DNA of 9,076 nt from Chitinivibrionia bacterium (GTDB taxonomy: Bacteria > Krumholzibacteriota > Krumholzibacteriia > WVZY01), in contig JACQXT010000151.1 in assembly GCA_016208665.1 (NCBI GenBank), positions 1-9,076 of the forward strand. Direction: 5' to 3'. The translations under genes were made by a program, and so were the position numbers. Position 1 is the stretch's first letter; every line of letters begins with the position of its first letter. Shown piece by piece: positions 5,158 through 9,076 of the stretch. The notes below the pieces were generated by a model. The model was not told the DNA's origin. It saw only the letters and a program-made list of their open reading frames with translations, and did not search any database.

Positions 5158-6097
5158 ATGATGTTTCGAAACCCTCGCACGATACTCGCGCGATGCGGAC
5201 GGCACGAGCGCCTCGCGACGTTTCAGCGGGCGGCGGCGGTCTTGCTGATCGCCTGCGCCCTCAGCGCGCACATGCCCATCGTGCGGCCGGAGAAGGCCCG
5301 CGCGCAGGAAACGGGATCGCTGAACGGCAAGATCAAGGATCAGAAGAAGGAACTGGACAAGATTCAGAAGGAGATGAAGCTCCACCGGGAGAAATCGAAG
5401 GAACTCAAGGAGCAGGAGAAGAGCCTGCTCAAGACAATTTCATCCCTGGAGAAGGAAGCGGCTTTATCCACGAAGCTCCTCAGGGGGGCGCAGAATCAAG
5501 AGAACCTGCTCGCGGAAAAGATCGACAGCTTGAAAATCCGGCTCACCGTCGAGGCGCGTCAAGGGCGAGAAGGGCAAGCACGAACAGGCGCTGCGCGATC
5601 TCCAGCAGGCCGAGGAGAAGCTGAAGAACCTGCTCGAAGCGATGGAGAAGACGCGGCTCGAAGACAGGGGGCGCGGTATCGAAGGCGCGGGCGATTTCGC
5701 CGGGCTGAAAGGACGGCTGATGCGCCCCGTCGATGGAAAGATCGTCAAGCCGTACGGCGCGAGCAAGCATCCCAAGTTCGGGACCGTGACGTTCAACAGC
5801 GGCGTCGACATCAGCGCGTCGGACGGTTCGCCGATACGGGCGGTGGCGCGGGGCAAGGTCGAGTTTGTGGATTGGATCGCGGGATACGGGCAGTGTCTTA
5901 TCATCAACCACGGCGGCGGGTACTATACGCTCTACGCCCACGTATCCCAGGTGTTCGCCGCCCCCGAGCAGGTCGTTTCCGCGGGAGAGGTCATCGCCGA
6001 GGTCGGCGATACCGGATCGATGGAGGGATTCGTCTGCCATTTCGAGATCAGGAAATCGAAAGAGGCGCTCGATCCGGCGGATTGGTTCGCGCGATAG
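5158..6097 (+). pseudogene. envC: EnvC-like murein hydrolase activator (degenerate LytM/M23), frameshifted and internally deleted
   Basis: EnvC-type proteins are periplasmic coiled-coil proteins that FtsEX uses to switch on septal amidases. The 5' part (5158 to about 5554) encodes a long signal peptide with likely cleavage after Ala-Arg-Ala49, then a heptad-rich Lys/Glu coiled coil. After Ile-Asp-Ser-Leu-Lys-Ile-Arg-Leu the frame stops making sense. The coiled coil resumes one frame over from about 5555 (Gly-Glu-Lys-Gly-Lys-His-Glu-Gln-Ala-Leu), continuing to a LytM domain and TAG at 6095-6097. That 3' part has an internal ATG at 5642. The two parts total about 312 residues against roughly 400 for the family, so some 85-100 codons from the middle of the coiled coil are missing as well as the frame. 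The LytM site is degenerate: Asn (5795) replaces the first metal His, and Val (6032) replaces the first His of His-x-His. This is expected of non-catalytic activators. The position after ftsX supports the identity. Sequencing error remains possible. Confidence 0.8.
5545..5560 (+). other. Frameshift and apparent deletion junction in the envC-like gene
   Basis: Coiled-coil coding quality switches here from the frame starting at 5158 to the frame containing 5555. The upstream frame continues without a stop through the rest of envC and the gap into holB, which is in the same frame, so the region reads as one 690-codon ORF (5158-7230). The middle of that ORF (about 5555-6120) is Arg/Gly/Ala-rich out-of-frame translation. 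Confidence 0.65.
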
Positions 6098-6098
6098 C

Positions 6099-6116
6099 GC
6101 GGGAGGAGGATCCCGC
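6099..6116 (+). promoter_or_regulatory. holB Shine-Dalgarno displayed in a hairpin loop
   Basis: GCGGGA at 6099-6104 and TCCCGC at 6111-6116 are exact reverse complements. The 6-nt loop between them is GGAGGA (6105-6110), an excellent Shine-Dalgarno sequence. The ATG at 6121 lies 4 nt after the stem and 10 nt after the loop. The loop would present the ribosome binding site in single-stranded form. Its start lies 1 nt after the envC stop. The structure is predicted by eye only. Confidence 0.5.
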
Positions 6117-6120
6117 ACTC

Positions 6121-7230
6121 ATGCATTCGGACGAAACGGGCGGGCGGCTTCCGCCCGCTATGGATCTCGGACAGCACCACGTGGGGAAGTTTCTGGACTC
6201 CTGTCTGGAACACGGCATTCCGCCCCTGCTCTTCACGGGTCCCGAAGGGACGGGCAAACAGTACATCGCGGTGGATTTCGCGCGGCGGGCATGCTGCCCC
6301 CGGCGTCCCGCGTGCCCCCCGGACGGCGACCTCTGCCCCGGCTGCCGCAGCGCGTTCAAGCTGGAACATCCCGACATACACCTGGTCTATCCGACGCCGG
6401 CGCAGGGCAAGGCCGAATCGGAGGACGACGATCTCTCGGATGCCGCAAAAGTTCTCGATGAAAAAAGACGGGATATTTTCGCCGCCGTCCAGTTTTCCAA
6501 GAAAGTGTCGATCCGGATCGCACAGGCGCGCGCCATGATCAAACGGGCGCACACGAAGCCGTTCAGCGGATCCCGCTGCGTATTCATCGTGGTCGACGCG
6601 CACACGATGCGCGAGGAAGCGCAAAATTCGCTTCTCAAGCTCGTCGAGGAGCCGCCGCCGCATTGCGTATTGATACTGATTACGCCGAACAGCGACGCGA
6701 TTCTCTATACCATACGATCCCGGTGCCAGCAGCTCCGGTTTATGCCGCTCAAACCGGCCGTCATCGAATCCGTCCTGACCGGGTATCACGGCATACCCGC
6801 GGCCGCGGCGCGGCAAGCCGCCGCCCTTGCGCGCGGGAGCATCACGCAAGCCCTGCGGCTCGCGGCCGACTATGACGGCAGCGCGAAGCAGGCTGCGGCG
6901 GAACTCGCACAGGCCATAGGAAAGACTTCCGAATCCCGGCTCATCAAGTCGGCGCTGGAAACGGCCCGGGGAGCTAGCCGGGACGGCGTCGCGCTCTTTC
7001 TGCATGAACTCGAGCTGGTGTTCCGGGACATCATGGCCGGCGACGAGGCGCTCAACTTCAATGCCGCGGACAAGGACGCGATAGCCGCGCTCGCGAAGCA
7101 GTGGGACCGGAAACGCATCCCGGGCATTCTGGACGCCATCGGCCGGGCCCGGGACGATATCCTCCGCCGAAACCTGAACATGGACGCAACCCTCGCCCAT
7201 CTCTTCCTTGCTATTAAGCGTGCGGAATGA
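6121..7230 (+). CDS. holB: DNA polymerase III delta' subunit (clamp loader) HolB
   Basis: Delta' is the stator subunit of the clamp-loading complex that places the beta clamp on primed DNA. The 369-residue product opens with Leu-Gly-Gln-His-His-Val-Gly-Lys-Phe-Leu, then a Walker A-like Gly40-Pro-Glu-Gly-Thr-Gly-Lys46. A cysteine cluster follows (Cys58/59, Cys65, Cys72, Cys75), fitting the clamp-loader zinc module. Val-Phe-Ile-Val-Val-Asp-Ala-His stands where an active ATPase has Asp-Glu, so catalysis is probably lost, as is usual for delta'. Asn-Ser-Leu-Leu-Lys-Leu-Val-Glu-Glu-Pro-Pro and the Ser200-Arg-Cys202 finger motif follow, then an alpha-helical C-terminal collar domain. The start at 6121 has a strong ribosome binding site; the same frame is open upstream only because of the envC frameshift. 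The stop overlaps the next gene as ATGA. A holB-ricT pair is also seen in Bacillus. Confidence 0.93.
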   Translation: MHSDETGGRLPPAMDLGQHHVGKFLDSCLEHGIPPLLFTGPEGTGKQYIAVDFARRACCPRRPACPPDGDLCPGCRSAFKLEHPDIHLVYPTPAQGKAESEDDDLSDAAKVLDEKRRDIFAAVQFSKKVSIRIAQARAMIKRAHTKPFSGSRCVFIVVDAHTMREEAQNSLLKLVEEPPPHCVLILITPNSDAILYTIRSRCQQLRFMPLKPAVIESVLTGYHGIPAAAARQAAALARGSITQALRLAADYDGSAKQAAAELAQAIGKTSESRLIKSALETARGASRDGVALFLHELELVFRDIMAGDEALNFNAADKDAIAALAKQWDRKRIPGILDAIGRARDDILRRNLNMDATLAHLFLAIKRAE

Positions 7231-8225
7231 TAGAGTTACAGAAAGGGAAGCGGCGGGTTCTTCAGTTGATTGTGCCGCGAGAAAGACGAGCAGTCGCCGG
7301 ACCTGCGCCCGCTCCGCTCGGCGGTTCGATGACTTACGTTGAAGTGCTGTTCAAGCTCCCGCGGAGGGAGTATTTCAGGAACTCCAGAAACCTCGATCTG
7401 GTGCCGGGCATGTTCTGCGTCGTGCTGGCGGAGCGGGGCGAAGACGTCGGGCTGGTGATCAGCGTCAGCGATCATTTGTCCGCCAAGCCGAAGGCGAAAC
7501 TGCGCGAGGTGCTCCGGCTCGCCAGCGACAACGAAATCGAACGGTTGAAGGAAAACAGGAAGAAGGAGCGGGAAGCCCTGGACGTGTGCAGGGAAAAGGT
7601 GCAGCGGCACAACCTCGCGATGAAGGTCGTCGACGTCGAGAACCAGCTCGACGGCAACAAGATCACGTTTTTTTTCACGGCCGAGGAGCGCATCGATTTT
7701 CGAAAGCTCGTCAAGGACCTCGCGGCGACGTTTCGCACGCGCATCGAACTGCGGCAGATCGGCGCCCGGGACGAGGCGCGGCGGTTTCCCGGCTACGGCA
7801 TCTGCGGGAAGACGCTGTGCTGCACCGCATGGCTCAAGGAGTTCGAGCCGGTATCCTTGAAAATGGCGAAGGACCAGAACCTGCCCCTCACGCCGTCGAA
7901 GATATCGGGAGCGTGTGGGCGGCTGATGTGCTGCCTGAGCTACGAGCTCCCGATCTACAAGGACATCGCCCGCAATATCCCGAGCGTCGGCCAGAAAGTG
8001 TGCTGCCGCGGAGTGACGGCGAAAGTGGAGAAGGTGGATATATTCAAGGAAGAGATCGTGCTCGTCGACAAGGAAAAGAAGATCACCACGATGACGTTCG
8101 ACGAGATCGTGCGAGAGCTCAAGCGCGGCGCGCTGGTGCCGCAAGGCGACGCGAGCGAAGCGGCGGATGAGACGGAAGAATCGGTTCTGAACCCCGACGG
8201 CGAAGCGCTGCCCGAGGACGACTAG
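7227..8225 (+). CDS. ricT: PSP1 / RicT (YaaT) family protein
   Basis: RicT of Bacillus (YaaT) forms a complex with RicA and RicF that carries [4Fe-4S] clusters and affects RNase Y-dependent mRNA maturation and developmental regulation. Homologues in other phyla are mostly uncharacterised. The 332-residue product has the PSP1 core: Val-Pro-Gly-Met-Phe-Cys-Val-Val near the N-terminus, Lys-Ile-Thr-Phe-Phe-Phe-Thr-Ala-Glu-Glu-Arg-Ile-Asp-Phe-Arg-Lys-Leu-Val-Lys-Asp-Leu, Ile-Gly-Ala-Arg-Asp-Glu-Ala-Arg, then Gly-Ile-Cys193-Gly-Lys-Thr-Leu-Cys198-Cys199 and Gly-Ala-Cys230-Gly-Arg-Leu-Met-Cys235-Cys236. A further Cys259-Cys260 pair follows. The acidic C-terminal tail looks disordered. The ATG at 7227 overlaps the holB stop as ATGA, but the first 34 residues are not conserved-looking, and an ATG at 7329 (Met-Thr-Tyr-Val-Glu-Val) matches the usual family start. 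The 5' end is therefore less sure than the identity. Confidence 0.9.
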   Translation: MIELQKGKRRVLQLIVPRERRAVAGPAPAPLGGSMTYVEVLFKLPRREYFRNSRNLDLVPGMFCVVLAERGEDVGLVISVSDHLSAKPKAKLREVLRLASDNEIERLKENRKKEREALDVCREKVQRHNLAMKVVDVENQLDGNKITFFFTAEERIDFRKLVKDLAATFRTRIELRQIGARDEARRFPGYGICGKTLCCTAWLKEFEPVSLKMAKDQNLPLTPSKISGACGRLMCCLSYELPIYKDIARNIPSVGQKVCCRGVTAKVEKVDIFKEEIVLVDKEKKITTMTFDEIVRELKRGALVPQGDASEAADETEESVLNPDGEALPEDD

Positions 8226-8273
8226 CGCCGCGCCGGCCGCCTGCTTCATTGTAGAACGACACAGAGAGACACC
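8226..8273 (+). other. 48-nt gap between ricT and metG
   Basis: This is the largest gap between genes in the window. Its 5' half is very GC-rich (GCCGGC palindrome at 8232-8237) and its 3' half is purine-rich. GAGAG at 8264-8268 is a weak ribosome binding site 5 nt before the metG GTG. I see neither a hairpin with a T-tract nor a persuasive promoter. Confidence 0.4.
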
Positions 8274-9076
8274 GTGAAGAAGTTTTATCTCACGACCGCG
8301 ATAGATTATGTAAATGCCCGGCCCCACCTGGGCACCGCGTACGAGAAAATCGGCGCGGACTGCCTCGCACGCTACAAACGGCTCGCGCGCTATGACACCT
8401 ATTTTCTCATCGGCACCGACGAGCACAGCACGAACGTCGAAAAAGAAGCCGCGAAGCTCGGCAAGGATCCGAAGGCGTACTGCGACGAGATGGCCGAGGT
8501 GTTCAAGGCCGTGTGGGCGACGCTGGGCATTTCGTACGACCAGTTCGTGAGGACGACGCACCCGGACCACGAGAGAGCGGTCACGGAGCTTTTCAAACGG
8601 ATTTCCGGCAACGGGTACATATATAAAGGAACGTACAAGGGGCTGTACTGCGTGTCCTGCGAGGAATTTCTCGTCGAGAAGGACATCGTGGACGGCAAGT
8701 GCCCCAAGCACCAGCGCGAACCCGAGTGGATCGAAGAGGAGAATTATTTCTTCGCCCTCTCGAAATTCAACGAGCGCCTCAAGCGGCACATCGAGGAACA
8801 TCCGGAGTTCATCCGGCCGGACAGCCGCCGGAACGAGATACTAAACGTCATCGCGGGCGGCCTGGAGGATGTGAGCGTCTCGCGGTCGGGAAAAAGCTTG
8901 GGGGTGCCGCTGCCCGGGGCCGAAGACCACGTCGTGTACGTCTGGTTCGATGCGCTGATCAATTATATATCCGCGTTGGGATTCGCCGGCGGCGACGACG
9001 CCAAGTTCGTGCGGTACTGGCCGGCCGACTGCCATATTATCGGCAAGGATATCACGAGGTTTCACTGCCTCATCTG
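8274..9076 (+). CDS. metG: Methionyl-tRNA synthetase MetG, N-terminal part (runs off the window)
   Basis: MetRS charges tRNA(Met) with methionine. The frame opens with GTG (read as Met) and encodes 267 complete codons before the window ends, so the KMSKS loop and anticodon-binding domain are not visible. The class I start is typical: Lys-Lys-Phe-Tyr-Leu-Thr-Thr-Ala-Ile-Asp-Tyr-Val-Asn, followed by the HIGH-type motif His18-Leu-Gly-Thr21. Gly-Thr-Asp-Glu-His-Ser contributes to the active site. The connective peptide carries a zinc knuckle Cys126-x-x-Cys129...Cys143-Pro-Lys-His146, as in Thermus/Aquifex-like single-knuckle enzymes. Ser-Val-Ser-Arg-Ser and Val-Tyr-Val-Trp-Phe-Asp-Ala-Leu-Ile-Asn-Tyr follow, then His-Ile-Ile-Gly-Lys-Asp-Ile-Thr-Arg-Phe-His. 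No in-frame ATG or better start lies upstream. In Bacillus metS also lies downstream of holB-yaaT. Confidence 0.95.
   Translation, partial: MKKFYLTTAIDYVNARPHLGTAYEKIGADCLARYKRLARYDTYFLIGTDEHSTNVEKEAAKLGKDPKAYCDEMAEVFKAVWATLGISYDQFVRTTHPDHERAVTELFKRISGNGYIYKGTYKGLYCVSCEEFLVEKDIVDGKCPKHQREPEWIEEENYFFALSKFNERLKRHIEEHPEFIRPDSRRNEILNVIAGGLEDVSVSRSGKSLGVPLPGAEDHVVYVWFDALINYISALGFAGGDDAKFVRYWPADCHIIGKDITRFHCLI

Noticed and set aside
8226..8273. Transcription terminator between ricT and metG
   Set aside because: The GC-rich part has a short GCCGGC palindrome but no stable stem-loop followed by a T-run.
7236..8801. 521-codon open frame on the - strand across ricT and metG
   Set aside because: It is antisense to two well-recognised genes; its Leu/Val/Arg/His-rich translation is typical of reverse-frame reading of GC-rich genes.
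1..9076. CRISPR array, tRNA/rRNA gene, insertion sequence or phage module
   Set aside because: Nearly all bases are accounted for by housekeeping genes on one strand; I saw no spaced direct repeats, tRNA-like cloverleaf, transposase or terminal inverted repeats.

Overview
The window is a GC-rich, compactly packed block in which every supported gene is on the + strand. The encoded products point to a diderm (Gram-negative-type) bacterium: SurA/PrsA-type periplasmic foldases, FtsEX, and an EnvC-like LytM protein with a non-catalytic active site. Gene order combines surA-pdxA (as in E. coli) with holB-ricT-metG (as in the Bacillus holB-yaaT...metS neighbourhood). This mixture suggests a lineage outside both groups, possibly an FCB-type or other uncultured phylum. 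That placement is inference only; no 16S or other phylogenetic marker was analysed.

Layout: 1-69 leader with perhaps the last codons of an upstream gene; 70-1035 a parvulin-type prolyl isomerase, probably a lipoprotein; 1037-2431 a SurA-like protein with two parvulin domains; 2340-2618 an Hsp15/RqcP-type S4 RNA-binding protein overlapping the surA-like 3' end by 92 nt; 2642-3493 pdxA; 3490-4272 ftsE; 4269-5147 ftsX; 5158-6097 a broken envC-like gene; 6121-7230 holB (clamp-loader delta'); 7227-8225 ricT/PSP1-family gene; 8274-9076 metG, running off the end. Three junctions (pdxA/ftsE, ftsE/ftsX, holB/ricT) are exact ATGA overlaps. The longest non-coding gap between genes is 48 nt, so most of the window looks like one translationally coupled operon. 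I saw no convincing promoter, terminator, RNA gene, CRISPR or mobile element.

Functional grouping: envelope protein folding (two parvulins); ribosome rescue or nascent-chain handling (S4 protein); vitamin B6 synthesis (pdxA); division-site peptidoglycan hydrolysis control (FtsE-FtsX-EnvC); replication (delta'); a RicT-type Fe-S/regulatory protein; and methionyl-tRNA synthesis.

The most notable observation is that two genes appear to have lost internal segments. PdxA lacks about 57 residues just before its C-terminus, including the third metal-binding His region, but stays in frame. The EnvC-like gene lacks most of the middle of its coiled coil and changes reading frame there. Its upstream frame then stays open all the way through holB, creating a misleading 690-codon ORF. 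A third anomaly is the surA/S4 junction: an ATGA is present, but its TGA is one frame out for surA. Together these may be genuine lesions or consensus/assembly errors; raw reads would decide. I did not find a convincing previously undescribed system.
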